64,000 nucleotides of DNA from Sinorhizobium americanum (GTDB taxonomy: Bacteria; Pseudomonadota; Alphaproteobacteria; Rhizobiales; Rhizobiaceae): assembly GCF_001651855.1 (NCBI RefSeq), contig NZ_LNQC01000036.1:1-64000 (forward strand), written 5' to 3'. The position numbers were made by a program, and so were the translations under genes. Shown in pieces: positions 36,707 to 45,602 of the stretch (the stretch's first letter is position 1; each line of letters begins with the position of its first letter). The notes under the pieces were generated by a model. The model saw only the letters and a list, made by a program, of their open reading frames with translations. It was not told where the DNA came from and ran no database searches.

Positions 36707-38217
36707 GCATGGCCAGCCAGCCGGATATCGTCATCATCGGCTCGGGTGTCGGCGGCGCGACGGTCGCCGCCGGACTTGCCGCCTCGGGCGCTGAAATCCT
36801 CATCCTCGAGGCCGGCCACCACATAGAAGACCTGCCGGTCAACCGCGACCAACGGGCGATCTTCCAGTGCGGCCATTTCCGGCCGAAGGAGACCTGGTAC
36901 GAGGCGGGCGGCGCCGGCTTCAACCCAGGCAATTACTACAATGTCGGCGGCAACTCGAAATTCTACGGCGCGGTGCTCACCCGCTACCGCCGCGAAGATT
37001 TCGAGGAGATGCGGCATCTCGACGGTATTTCGCCCGCCTGGCCCTTTCCCTATGAAGAGCTCGAGCCCTGGTACGCCAGGGCGGAAGCGCTCTACCAGGT
37101 GCGCGGACGCCTCGGCGAAGACCCGACGGAACCGCTGCATTCGAACGACTATCCGCATGCGCCCGTGCCGGACGAACCGGCGATAGCCAAGGTGCGCAAG
37201 CGGCTGCGCGAAAACGGCCTGCATCCCTATTCGCTGCCGCTCGGCATCGACATCGATCGCTGGCTCGCCAAGGGCAAGACGCCCTGGGACGCGCATCCGA
37301 ACAGTTTCGACGGCAAAATGGATGCGGAAACCGCGGCGCTGACGGCGGCGCTGGAATATCCGAATGTCCGGCTGCAGACCGGCTCGCGGGTCACCCGGCT
37401 GACGACTGCGCCGGACGGCAAGGCGATCCAGACCGTTCACTATGAGAAGGATGGTGTCGAGCACAGCCTCTCGCCGAAGCTCGTCATCCTGTCCGCCGGC
37501 GCCGTGCAATCGGCCGTGCTGCTGCTGCGCTCGGCCGATGACCGCAACCCGGCCGGGCTCGCCAACCGCTCCGACCAGGTCGGCCGCAATTTCATGAATC
37601 ACAATTCGAGCGCGGTGATTGCCCTCAGCCCCTGGTATCGCAACGACTCCGTCTACCAGAAGACCTTCGGCCTCAACGATTTCTATCTCTCGGACGGTGA
37701 GGGCGGGCCGCCGCTTGGCAATATCCAGCTGCTCGGCCGCGTCTCCGGCGCGATCCTGAAGGCCAACATGCGGTCGATGCCGGAATGGCTGCTCGGCCAG
37801 GTTTCTTCCCGCGCCATCGACTTCTACGCCATGAGCGAGGATCTGCCCTCGCCCGAGAGCCGCATCATGGTCGACGGCGACCGCATCCTGCTCCAATGGG
37901 TACGCACCAATTGGCAGGCGCACCTGAAGCTCGTCGCCAAGCTGAAGGGAGTGCTGAAGCAGGCGGGCTTTCCGGTGGTGCTGGCCAGGGCCTTCGACAA
38001 GCGGACGCCGTCGCACCAGTGTGGAACGGTCCGGATCGGCAACGACCCAGGGCAGGCGCCGCTCGACGTCTATTGCCGCACCTTCGATCATCCTAATCTC
38101 TTCGTCGTCGATGCCAGTTTCCTGCCGACTTCCGCGGCCGTCAACCCGGCGCTGACGGTCGCGGCCCAGGCGCTGCGCGTCGCCGATCATATCGCTAAAG
38201 AGGATCTCCGGTCATGA
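36703..38217 (+). CDS. GMC-family FAD oxidoreductase in the sugar-transport operon
   Basis: A 504-residue flavoprotein. The dinucleotide-binding motif is IVIIGSGVGGATVAAGLAAS with EAGHHIEDL; the C-terminal GMC_oxred_C domain has HQCGTVRIGNDP and FVVDASFLPTSAAVNPALTV, with the active-site His and Asn. No Sec or Tat signal is apparent, so it looks cytoplasmic. It resembles the branch that includes gluconate and glucoside-3-dehydrogenase large subunits more than choline dehydrogenase. It overlaps both the upstream ATPase and downstream SDR genes by 4 bases, so it likely oxidises the imported sugar or its derivative; specificity is inference. Confidence 0.85.
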   Translation: MSMASQPDIVIIGSGVGGATVAAGLAASGAEILILEAGHHIEDLPVNRDQRAIFQCGHFRPKETWYEAGGAGFNPGNYYNVGGNSKFYGAVLTRYRREDFEEMRHLDGISPAWPFPYEELEPWYARAEALYQVRGRLGEDPTEPLHSNDYPHAPVPDEPAIAKVRKRLRENGLHPYSLPLGIDIDRWLAKGKTPWDAHPNSFDGKMDAETAALTAALEYPNVRLQTGSRVTRLTTAPDGKAIQTVHYEKDGVEHSLSPKLVILSAGAVQSAVLLLRSADDRNPAGLANRSDQVGRNFMNHNSSAVIALSPWYRNDSVYQKTFGLNDFYLSDGEGGPPLGNIQLLGRVSGAILKANMRSMPEWLLGQVSSRAIDFYAMSEDLPSPESRIMVDGDRILLQWVRTNWQAHLKLVAKLKGVLKQAGFPVVLARAFDKRTPSHQCGTVRIGNDPGQAPLDVYCRTFDHPNLFVVDASFLPTSAAVNPALTVAAQALRVADHIAKEDLRS

Positions 38218-38987
38218 CGGACAAGGCACGTCCCGTCGCGATCGTCACCGGCGGCCGCCGCGGCATCGGTCTCGGCATTGCCCGGGCTCTTGCCGCCGGC
38301 GGTTTCGACATCGCCATTACCGGCATCGGCGATGCGGAAGGCGTGGCGCCGGTCATCGCCGAGCTCGAGACGCTTGGGGCACGCGCCATCTTCCTCCGGG
38401 CCGACGTCGCGGATCTTTCCGGCCACCAGCCGACCGTCGACGCCGTAATCGCCGCTTTCGGCCGGATCGACTGCCTCGTCAACAATGCCGGCATTGCCTC
38501 TGTCGTGCGCGGCGATTTCCTCGAACTGGAGCCGGAGAATTTCGACACGATCGTCGGCATCAACCTGCGCGGCACGGTCTTTTTTACCCAGGCGGTGTTG
38601 AAGACCATGCTCGCGGTCGAGGGGGGCGCGTCGCGTTCGATTATCAACATCACCTCGGTTTCCGCGGCGATGACCTCGCCGGAGCGGCTTGACTACTGCA
38701 TGAGCAAGGCGGGCCTTGCCGCCTTCAGCCAAGGCCTGGCGCTGCGGCTCGCCGAGACTGGCATCGCGGTTTTCGAGGTGCGCCCGGGGATTATCCGCTC
38801 CGACATGACCGCCGCCGTCTCCGGCAAATACGATGCGCTGATCGCCGGCGGGCTGGTACCGGTCAAGCGTTGGGGCGAGCCCGACGATATCGGCAATATC
38901 GTCTCCGGGCTAGCCAGCGGCAAGTTCGCCTTCGCCACCGGCTCGGTCATCCAGGCCGACGGGGGCCTGTCGATCAGTCGACTTTAA
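38214..38987 (+). CDS. Short-chain dehydrogenase/reductase (3-ketoacyl-ACP reductase-like)
   Basis: A 257-residue classical SDR. Cofactor motif TGGRRGIGLGIARAL, NNAG structural motif, Ser in ITSVSAAMTSPERL, catalytic YxxxK as YCMSK and a C-terminal VIQADGGLSISRL. The TGGRRGIG form is common in proteins annotated as 3-ketoacyl-ACP reductase, but context (overlapping the GMC gene in a sugar ABC operon) favours a sugar or polyol keto-reduction. It is the last clearly coupled gene of that operon; an 89-base gap with its own operator follows. Confidence 0.88.
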   Translation: MTDKARPVAIVTGGRRGIGLGIARALAAGGFDIAITGIGDAEGVAPVIAELETLGARAIFLRADVADLSGHQPTVDAVIAAFGRIDCLVNNAGIASVVRGDFLELEPENFDTIVGINLRGTVFFTQAVLKTMLAVEGGASRSIINITSVSAAMTSPERLDYCMSKAGLAAFSQGLALRLAETGIAVFEVRPGIIRSDMTAAVSGKYDALIAGGLVPVKRWGEPDDIGNIVSGLASGKFAFATGSVIQADGGLSISRL

Positions 38988-39040
38988 GACAGCAAGGACC
39001 GCCCCGCCGGAGGCGCCGTCAGATTTATCACGCCTTGTAT

Positions 39041-39054
39041 TTGGAACGTTCCAA
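39041..39054. promoter_or_regulatory. Perfect LacI-type operator upstream of the GMC/glycerate-kinase operon
   Basis: TTGGAACGTTCCAA is a perfect 14-base palindrome identical to the core of the site in the lacI promoter at 24867, 14 kb away. It lies 22 bases before the GMC ATG, upstream of its GGTGGAGGAA ribosome site. It separates this operon from the preceding sugar-ABC operon and ties it to the LacI regulator at 24923. Confidence 0.8.
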
Positions 39055-39076
39055 TAGGGCGGTGGAGGAACGTACA

Positions 39077-40732
39077 ATGACCTTTGACTATATCATCACC
39101 GGTGCCGGCCCGGCCGGCTGCGTGCTTGCCAACCGTCTGAGCGAGGATCCGACAGTCAAGGTGCTGCTGCTGGAAGCCGGCGGCGGCGACTGGAACCCGC
39201 TCTTCCACATGCCGGCCGGTTTCGCCAAGATGACCAAGGGCGTGGCGAGCTGGGGCTGGCAGACGGTACCGCAGAAGCACATGAAGGGCAGGGTGCTGCG
39301 CTATACCCAGGCGAAGGTGATCGGCGGCGGCTCGTCGATCAATGCGCAGCTCTATACCCGCGGCAATGCCGTCGATTATGATCTCTGGACGAGCGAGGAC
39401 GGCTGCGCCGGCTGGGACTATCGCAGCGTGCTTCCCTATTTCAAACGCGCCGAGGACAATCAGCGTTTCGCCGATGACTATCATTCCTATGGCGGGCCGC
39501 TCGGCGTCTCGATGCCCGTTTCGTCGCTGCCGATCTGCGATGCCTATATCCGCGCCGGCCAGGAGCTCGGCATCCCCTATAATCACGATTTCAACGGCAA
39601 GCAGCAGGCGGGCGTCGGCTTTTATCAGCTGACCCAGCGCAACCGCCGGCGCTCGTCCGCTTCGCTCGCCTATCTGTCGCCGATCAAGGATCGCAAGAAC
39701 CTCACCGTGCGCACCGGCGCCCGCGTCGCCCGCATCCTGCTCGAAGGCAGGCGCGCCGTCGGCGTCGAAGTGGTGACCGCCAAGGGCCGCGAGACGGTCC
39801 GCGCCGAACGGGAGGTGCTGGTTTCCTCCGGCGCGATCGGCTCGCCGAAACTGCTCTTGCAGTCCGGCATCGGCCCGGCCGATCACCTGCGCTCGGTCGG
39901 CGTCGATGTCCGCCATGACCTCCCCGGCGTCGGCAGCAACCTGCAGGACCATCTCGATCTCTTCGTGATTGCCGAATGCACCGGCGACCACACCTATGAC
40001 AATGTCGCCAAGCTGCACCGCACGCTCTGGGCCGGCCTGCAATATGTGCTGTTCCGCTCCGGCCCGGTGGCCTCGTCGCTCTTCGAGACCGGCGGCTTCT
40101 GGTATGCCGATCCGAATGCCCGCTCGCCCGACATCCAGTTCCACCTCGGCCTCGGCTCGGGCATCGAAGCAGGCGTCGCGCGGCTCAAGAACGCCGGCGT
40201 GACGCTCAACTCCGCCTACCTGCATCCGCGCTCGCGCGGCACGGTGCGGCTGTCCTCCGCCGATCCGGCGGCTGCGCCGCTAATCGACCCCAACTATTGG
40301 GAGGATCCGCATGACCGGAAGATGTCGCTAGAGGGCCTTGAGATCGCCCGCGAGATCATGCAGCAGCCGGCGCTCGAGCCTTTCGTGCTCGCTGAACGTT
40401 TGCCGGGTAAGGATATCAAGTCCGAAGAGCAGCTCTTCGACTATGGCTGCGCCAATGCCAAGACCGATCATCATCCGGTCGGCACCTGCAAGATGGGAAC
40501 GGATGCGGCGGCTGTGGTCGATCTCGAGCTGAAGGTGCGGGGGCTCGAGGGTCTGCGGGTCTGCGACAGCTCGGTCATGCCGCGGGTGCCGTCGTGCAAC
40601 ACCAACGGGCCGACGATCATGATGGGCGAGAAGGGGGCGGATATCATCCGCGGCCTGCCGCCGCTGCCGCCGGCCGTGTTCGAGCACGAGCGCAACGACA
40701 CGCGGCCGCGGGCCCGCGCCGATATTCGCTGA
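39077..40732 (+). CDS. GMC-family FAD oxidoreductase (choline-dehydrogenase-like)
   Basis: A 551-residue flavoprotein. FAD motif DYIITGAGPAGCVLANRLSE, GMC signature 1 KVIGGGSSINAQLYTRGN, signature 2 SSGAIGSPKLLLQSGIGP, and the C-terminal HHPVGTCKMG with the catalytic His and then CNTNGPTIMMGEKGADII holding the second His/Asn position as Asn. It resembles alcohol/choline dehydrogenases that pass electrons to the respiratory chain. ATG 39077 has a strong GGTGGAGGAA site. It heads a three-gene unit with a Dabb protein and glycerate kinase, controlled by the LacI-type operator at 39041. Probable role: first oxidation of the regulon's substrate. Specific alcohol unknown. Confidence 0.9.
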   Translation: MTFDYIITGAGPAGCVLANRLSEDPTVKVLLLEAGGGDWNPLFHMPAGFAKMTKGVASWGWQTVPQKHMKGRVLRYTQAKVIGGGSSINAQLYTRGNAVDYDLWTSEDGCAGWDYRSVLPYFKRAEDNQRFADDYHSYGGPLGVSMPVSSLPICDAYIRAGQELGIPYNHDFNGKQQAGVGFYQLTQRNRRRSSASLAYLSPIKDRKNLTVRTGARVARILLEGRRAVGVEVVTAKGRETVRAEREVLVSSGAIGSPKLLLQSGIGPADHLRSVGVDVRHDLPGVGSNLQDHLDLFVIAECTGDHTYDNVAKLHRTLWAGLQYVLFRSGPVASSLFETGGFWYADPNARSPDIQFHLGLGSGIEAGVARLKNAGVTLNSAYLHPRSRGTVRLSSADPAAAPLIDPNYWEDPHDRKMSLEGLEIAREIMQQPALEPFVLAERLPGKDIKSEEQLFDYGCANAKTDHHPVGTCKMGTDAAAVVDLELKVRGLEGLRVCDSSVMPRVPSCNTNGPTIMMGEKGADIIRGLPPLPPAVFEHERNDTRPRARADIR

Positions 40733-40744
40733 GGTGAGGGAAGC

Positions 40745-41062
40745 ATGATCCGCCACTGTGTTTTCATCCGCTTCCGCCCCGAGGTTAGCGAGGCCGAAAA
40801 GGCGGCGATCTTCGCCGAGATTTCCGCCTTGAAAGAGCGTCTGCCGGGGTTCCTGGCTGCGCATGTCGGCACCAATGTCAGTCCGGAGACGGGCATGGAC
40901 AAGGGTTATGGCGAAGGCTTCATCGTCGATTTTGCCGATGCAAGGGCGCGCGACGCCTATCTCGATGACGCAGATCATCGCACGACTGGCGCGAAATTGG
41001 TTGCGGCGGCTGAAGGCGGCCTCCAAGGTATTTTCGTCTATGATCTCGAAATCCCGGACTGA
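40745..41062 (+). CDS. Dabb (stress-responsive A/B barrel) family protein
   Basis: A 105-residue protein of the Dabb family, starting MIRHCVFIRFRPEVSEAEKA with the usual H near the N-terminus and ending DLEIPD. The fold is a dimeric ferredoxin-like barrel; some members act as small isomerases, cyclases or ligand-binding proteins. No enzymatic function can be assigned. It lies 12 bases after the GMC gene and 4 bases before the glycerate kinase, so it is part of that operon. Confidence 0.88.
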   Translation: MIRHCVFIRFRPEVSEAEKAAIFAEISALKERLPGFLAAHVGTNVSPETGMDKGYGEGFIVDFADARARDAYLDDADHRTTGAKLVAAAEGGLQGIFVYDLEIPD

Positions 41063-41066
41063 TTCC

Positions 41067-42338
41067 ATGGCATCGATCGAGCCGCGCTCCTTCCTGACAT
41101 CCCTCTTCGAGGCCGCCGTCGTGGCGGCCGATCCTTACGCCGCCATTCGCGCGCATCTGCCGGCGCCGCCGAACGGACGCACCATCGTCGTCGGCGCGGG
41201 CAAGGCGGCAAGCCAGATGGCCGCTGCCTTTGAGCGGCTCTGGGACGGACCGATCGAAGGGGTGGTGGTCGCCCGCCATGGGCCGATCGAAAATTGCGAG
41301 CGAATCAAGGTGCTGCAATCGGCCCATCCGGTGCCGGACGAGGCGGGACTGATCGCCTCCACGGGCCTCCTCGAACGGGTCGAGGGACTGACCGAGGACG
41401 ACCTCGTCATTGCGCTGGTCTCCGGCGGCGGCTCGGCGCTGCTGCCGGCGCCGCCGAATGGGCTGACGCTTGAAGACGAGATCGCCGTCAACAGGGCCTT
41501 GCTTGCCTCCGGCGCGCCGATCTCGGCGATGAACGTGGTGCGCAAGCACGTGTCGCGGATTAAGGGCGGACGGCTGGCCCTCGCCGCCTCGCCGGCGCGC
41601 GTCGTCAGCCTGGTCGTCTCGGACGTCCCGGGCGACAATCCCGCCTTCGTCGCCTCCGGCCCGACAGTGCCGGATCGCTCGAGCCTCGAAGAAGCGCGCG
41701 ACATTGTTTCACGCTATGCCATGACCCTGCCCGAACGGGTGATGGCGCATCTTTCTTCCGATGCGGCGCGCGCGCCGAGCCCGGACGATCAGGCCTTTGC
41801 CGGCAACCAAGTCCATGTGATAGCTTCGGCAAGCGTGTCGCTGGAAGCTGCGGCAGCGCGGGCGCGGCAGAGCGGCATCGAAGCAATGATCCTCTCGGAC
41901 GCGATTGAGGGCGAAGCGCGCGACATCGGCCGCATGCACGCCGCTCTAGCGCGCGAGGTCGCCGCGCGTAACCGCCCGTTTACAAAGCCCGTCGTGCTGC
42001 TTTCCGGCGGCGAGACGACGGTGACAATTTCGGGCAAGGACTACGGCAGAGGCGGCCGCAACAGCGAGTTCCTGCTGTCGCTGGCGCTCGATATCGATGG
42101 CGTCGCGGGGATCGACGCGCTCGCCGCCGATACGGACGGCATCGACGGTTCCGAAGACAATGCCGGCGCCTTTGCCGACGGGGCGAGTGTCGGCCGCATG
42201 CGGGCGGCAGGCGCCGATCCCCGCACCCTTCTCGCCCGCCACGACGCCTGGTCGGCCTTCGCCGCCAGCGGCGATCTTTTCGTACCAGGTCCTACCGGCA
42301 CGAATGTCAACGACTTCCGCGCGATATTGATACGCTGA
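41067..42338 (+). CDS. Glycerate 2-kinase (type II, MOFRL family)
   Basis: A 423-residue protein of the DUF4147/MOFRL glycerate kinase family. Seen: VVGAGKAASQMAAAFERLW, ARHGPIENCERIKVLQSAHP, VSGGGSALLPAPP, VVRKHVSRIKGGRLA, VVLLSGGETTVTI and the MOFRL segment GRGGRNSEFLLSLALD ending in GDLFVPGPTGTNVNDFRAIL. These enzymes phosphorylate D-glycerate to 2-phosphoglycerate; older literature named some as hydroxypyruvate reductases (TtuD). ATG 41067 lies 4 bases after the Dabb gene. As the last member of the operator-linked regulon it suggests that the pathway yields a C3 acid feeding lower glycolysis. Confidence 0.92.
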   Translation: MASIEPRSFLTSLFEAAVVAADPYAAIRAHLPAPPNGRTIVVGAGKAASQMAAAFERLWDGPIEGVVVARHGPIENCERIKVLQSAHPVPDEAGLIASTGLLERVEGLTEDDLVIALVSGGGSALLPAPPNGLTLEDEIAVNRALLASGAPISAMNVVRKHVSRIKGGRLALAASPARVVSLVVSDVPGDNPAFVASGPTVPDRSSLEEARDIVSRYAMTLPERVMAHLSSDAARAPSPDDQAFAGNQVHVIASASVSLEAAAARARQSGIEAMILSDAIEGEARDIGRMHAALAREVAARNRPFTKPVVLLSGGETTVTISGKDYGRGGRNSEFLLSLALDIDGVAGIDALAADTDGIDGSEDNAGAFADGASVGRMRAAGADPRTLLARHDAWSAFAASGDLFVPGPTGTNVNDFRAILIR

Positions 42339-42366
42339 GCACAGCGAGACGACCGCGAGAGTGAAC

Positions 42367-42394
42367 GACCCCTCGCCACAAGGGGGGAGGGGTC
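42367..42394. terminator. Stem-loop between convergent genes
   Basis: GACCCCTC (42367-42374) pairs perfectly with GAGGGGTC (42387-42394) over a 12-base loop. There is no T-run on either strand, so it may be a weak terminator or the remnant of a C/G-rich intergenic palindrome. It is the only structure between the glycerate kinase and M3 peptidase genes. Confidence 0.5.
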
Positions 42395-42431
42395 GGCGAT
42401 CCACGAGACGCGAAAGGCCGGCGAGGAAACC

Positions 42432-44495
42432 CTATGCTGCCAGTCCCTTCTTTGCCAGCATCGCCTCCGGGCTCGGCAGCTTGCCGCGGAAGGCCCTGTA
42501 GGCATCTTCCGGATCGATCGCCCCTCCGATGGAATAGATGTGGCCCTTGAGCTTGGCCGCCATCGCCGGATCGAAGGGATCGCCGGTCTCCTCAAAGGCA
42601 GCGAAGGCGTCGGCATCGAGCACCTCCGACCACATGTAGGAATAATAGCCGGCCGAGTAGCCGTCGCCCGAGAAGACATGCAGGAAATGCGGGCTGCGAT
42701 GCCGCATGACGATCGCGTTCGGCAGGCCGATTTTCTCGAGCGTCGCCGCTTCAAGCGCCATCGGATCGCTGATGTTTTCCGCCGTATGATAGGTCATGTC
42801 CACGAGCGCCGACGCGGTGAACTCGACGGTGGCGAAGCCGGAATTGAAGGTCCGCGCCGCCAGCACCTTGTCGAGCAGGGCCTGCGGCATCGGTTCGCTG
42901 GTCCGGTAGTGCACGGCGTATTTCCTCAGGATCTCCGGCACCGTCAGCCAATGTTCGTAAAGCTGCGACGGCAGTTCGACGAAGTCGCGCGAAACGCCGG
43001 TACCCGACACCGAGGGATAGGTGACGTTCGACAGCATGCCGTGCAAAGCGTGGCCGAACTCGTGGAACAGCGTGCGGGCATCGTCGATGGAAAGCAGCGC
43101 CGGCTTGCCGTCGGCGGGCTTGGCGAAGTTGCAGACATTGTAGACGATCGGGATCTCGCCGACCGCGCCGTTTCTCAGCTTCAGCTTGTGCTGCGACTGG
43201 AAGGAGCTCATCCAGGCGCCGGAGCGCTTGGATGAGCGGGCGAAGTAGTCGCCGAGGAAGAGCGCCACGAGCTTGCCCGAAGCGTCGCGGATCTCGAAGA
43301 CGCGGACGTCCGGATGGTAGGCGGCGATGCCGCTCTTTTCCGTCGCCGTAATGCCGAAGAGACGATGGGCGACGTCGAAGCACGCGTCGATGATCTTTTC
43401 AAGCTGCAGATAGGGTTTTAGCTCGCTTTCCGAGAAGCTGAATTTTTCCGCTCTCTGTTTTTCGGCATAGTGGCGCCAGTCCCAGGGCATGACGTCGTGA
43501 TTGCGGCCTTCAGCGGCAATCAGCTTGGCGAGCTCCGCCTCCTCCTCCCGAGCGCGTGCCACCGCCTTTTCCCAGACGTGCAGCAACAGGCCGTTCACCG
43601 CTTCGGGTGTCTTCGCCATGGTGTCGTCGAGCTTGAGAGCGGCGTAGTTCGGATAGCCGAGCAGCTTCGCCTTTTCCGCCCGAAGCGAAAGCGTCTCGGC
43701 GATGATGTCGCGATTGTCGGTCTCGCCGCCATTTTCTCCGCGCGCGGTCCAGGCACGGAAGGCCTGCTCGCGAAGCTCGCGGTTTTCAGAAAAGGTCAGG
43801 AACGGCTCGATGATCGAGCGCGACAGCGTCACCGCATATTTGCCGTCCTCGCCCCGGTCGCGTGCCGCTTCGGCCATCGCGTCCTTGAGGAAATCCGGAA
43901 GCCCGGCCAGCTCCTCCTCGCTCGCGAGCATGAGCGCCCAGTTCTTCTCGTCGGCCAGCACGTTCTGGCCGAATTTCGCGCCAAGGCCGGCAAGCGTTTC
44001 GTTGATTGTCGCCAGCCGCTCCTGCTCTGGCTTATCGAGCTTGGCGCCGGACTTGACGAAACCCTTCCAATGGCGCTCGAGCACGCGCGTCGCCTCGAGA
44101 TCGAGACCAAGCGCCGCCCGCGTCTCCCACAGCGTGTCGATGCGGCTGAAGAGCGCCGGATTCGTGCCGACCTTCGAATAATGGCGCGACATCTTCGGTG
44201 CGATGTCGCGCTCCAGCGCCTGGATCACCTCATTGGTGTGGGCACCGGTCTTGGTCCAGAACAGCGCCGAAACACGCGACAGCTCGTCGCCGGCGATCTC
44301 CAGAGCGACGACAGTATTGTCGAAGCTCGGCGGCTCGGGATTGTTGGCGATCGCCTCGATCTCCGCCTCGTGGCTCGCGAAGGCGGCAACGAAGGCGGGC
44401 GCGAAGTTCTCGTCGTTTATCGCCTCGAAGCGCGGCAGGCCCTCATGGCCGGTCCAATTTGTGAGGGCGGGGTTGAGCGAAGCGTCGACGGTCAT
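42432..44495 (-). CDS. M3-family zinc oligopeptidase (OpdA/Dcp type)
   Basis: A 687-residue metallopeptidase, the normal length for bacterial M3A enzymes. The zinc site HEFGHALHGM lies in ARTLFHEFGHALHGMLSN, and the third ligand region is RDFVELPSQLYEHWL. The C-terminus includes YYSYMWSEVLDADAFAAFEE, a family hallmark. It degrades short cytoplasmic peptides, including signal-peptide fragments. AAAGGAA precedes ATG 44495. It is transcribed leftward together with the upstream LysE-type gene (83-base gap). Whether it is oligopeptidase A or dipeptidyl carboxypeptidase Dcp cannot be settled by eye, though the SVSGTGVSRDFVELPSQ loop favours Dcp. Confidence 0.92.
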   Translation of the reverse strand: MTVDASLNPALTNWTGHEGLPRFEAINDENFAPAFVAAFASHEAEIEAIANNPEPPSFDNTVVALEIAGDELSRVSALFWTKTGAHTNEVIQALERDIAPKMSRHYSKVGTNPALFSRIDTLWETRAALGLDLEATRVLERHWKGFVKSGAKLDKPEQERLATINETLAGLGAKFGQNVLADEKNWALMLASEEELAGLPDFLKDAMAEAARDRGEDGKYAVTLSRSIIEPFLTFSENRELREQAFRAWTARGENGGETDNRDIIAETLSLRAEKAKLLGYPNYAALKLDDTMAKTPEAVNGLLLHVWEKAVARAREEEAELAKLIAAEGRNHDVMPWDWRHYAEKQRAEKFSFSESELKPYLQLEKIIDACFDVAHRLFGITATEKSGIAAYHPDVRVFEIRDASGKLVALFLGDYFARSSKRSGAWMSSFQSQHKLKLRNGAVGEIPIVYNVCNFAKPADGKPALLSIDDARTLFHEFGHALHGMLSNVTYPSVSGTGVSRDFVELPSQLYEHWLTVPEILRKYAVHYRTSEPMPQALLDKVLAARTFNSGFATVEFTASALVDMTYHTAENISDPMALEAATLEKIGLPNAIVMRHRSPHFLHVFSGDGYSAGYYSYMWSEVLDADAFAAFEETGDPFDPAMAAKLKGHIYSIGGAIDPEDAYRAFRGKLPSPEAMLAKKGLAA

Positions 44496-44578
44496 GAGAT
44501 TCCTTTCGCATGCAGATCAGACCGGGCGTGGGATTGGGGAGCCGGTCGAATGTGAAGTGGTTGGCGGGCGCGGACTGT

Positions 44579-45220
44579 TCAAGCCCTGCGCATGCCGAAG
44601 AGCCCGGGCGCGGCGTGCCAGATCGCCTGCGCGGCAAAGCCGATGAACAGGAGCCCGGAGAGCCGGACGATGGTGAGCTCATGGCGCCGGTAGAAGCGCC
44701 GGACGACCGAGGCACCGATAATGGCGATCAGGATCACGTCGGCGATCAGGAAGCCGATCAGCGACACGGCGAGCAGCATCGGCAGGGCCTCGAATTCCAA
44801 GGCGTTGGCGGAGCTGGCGAGGAGCGCGGTGAAGGTCGCGAGCGCCACCGGGTAACCCTTGGGGTTGGTGAGCCCGAAGATCAGCCCGCGCCTGAGCGGC
44901 CGCTCGACCGTCATCAGTGCGCGATTGTCGCCCCTTGGCCGGGCCTTCAGCGCCGTCCAGCCGATCCAGGCAAGATAGGCGCCGCAGATGAGCCCGAGAG
45001 TATCGAAGATCGCCGTTCCGATCGAGCGGGCGCCGACGATGGCGACAAGTGCCAGCGTCGACCAGAGGATATCGCCGGCGAGGTGGCCGCCCATGAACAG
45101 CGCGCCGGCTTTCCGGCCCTGGCCGGCGCCGATGCCAAGCAGTGCCAGAAAGGCGGGGCCGGGGATCAGGGTGTAGGAAAGGGCCGCAAGGAAGGCACCG
45201 ACTAAAAGCGTCTCGGACAT
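44579..45220 (-). CDS. LysE/RhtB-family amino acid exporter
   Basis: A 213-residue membrane protein with six hydrophobic segments, starting LLVGAFLAALSYTLIPGPAFLAL, which contains the family's PGP motif, then GRKAGALFMGGHLAGDILW and FGLTNPKGYPVALATFTALL with the conserved NPK. LysE/RhtB proteins export amino acids or homoserine lactones; the substrate is unknown. The length fits the family. The ribosome site is weak. It precedes the M3 peptidase on the same strand, an arrangement compatible with export of excess amino acids from peptide breakdown, but that is speculative. Confidence 0.9.
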   Translation of the reverse strand: MSETLLVGAFLAALSYTLIPGPAFLALLGIGAGQGRKAGALFMGGHLAGDILWSTLALVAIVGARSIGTAIFDTLGLICGAYLAWIGWTALKARPRGDNRALMTVERPLRRGLIFGLTNPKGYPVALATFTALLASSANALEFEALPMLLAVSLIGFLIADVILIAIIGASVVRRFYRRHELTIVRLSGLLFIGFAAQAIWHAAPGLFGMRRA

Positions 45221-45363
45221 CTTGGAAACCCCGGTTGTGGAATTCGGTCATTCGAGCGCCCGGCGCCGATTCCGTCAAGCGGAAACGGCAGTGGCGGCGA
45301 ACCGGCTTGCCCGACCTGCTTGCCAGGGATCAGCCTCGGCGCGAGGGCTTTCGGAAGGTGAGA

Positions 45364-45447
45364 ATGTCCATCGTGTCGCGGACCAAGGCCGCGATGGCTC
45401 TGATGAGCTTGCGCATGGTCTTCCCTCGCGCTGTGTGGGAACGGTGA
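45364..45447 (+). other. Possible 27-residue upstream ORF in the leuB leader
   Basis: The 382 bases between the LysE gene and leuB contain no family gene. A short frame MSIVSRTKAAMALMSLRMVF (then seven more residues) begins at ATG 45364 after a good GGAAGGTGAGA ribosome site and ends 155 bases before leuB. It has Leu and Val codons but no leucine cluster, so it is not a convincing attenuator peptide. Reported only because of the ribosome site. Confidence 0.3.
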
Positions 45448-45602
45448 TCGCTCGCACAGGGCTATTTTCCCCCTGCCAGGCGCGCGCGACTGTTTCCAAG
45501 GGAACGCGTTCGGCGGCGCACAAATCTTTCGCCAACGCGATTTCCCTCGATACGAAGTTGCGTTAAGAACCGCCCGAGTTTTCCCCTCGAGAAGGACTAT
45601 CC

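Noticed and set aside
38988..39076. Treating the GMC/Dabb/glycerate kinase genes as part of the sugar-ABC operon
   Set aside because: An 89-base gap contains a perfect operator of the other LacI system directly before a strong ribosome site, so independent control is more likely, although read-through cannot be excluded.
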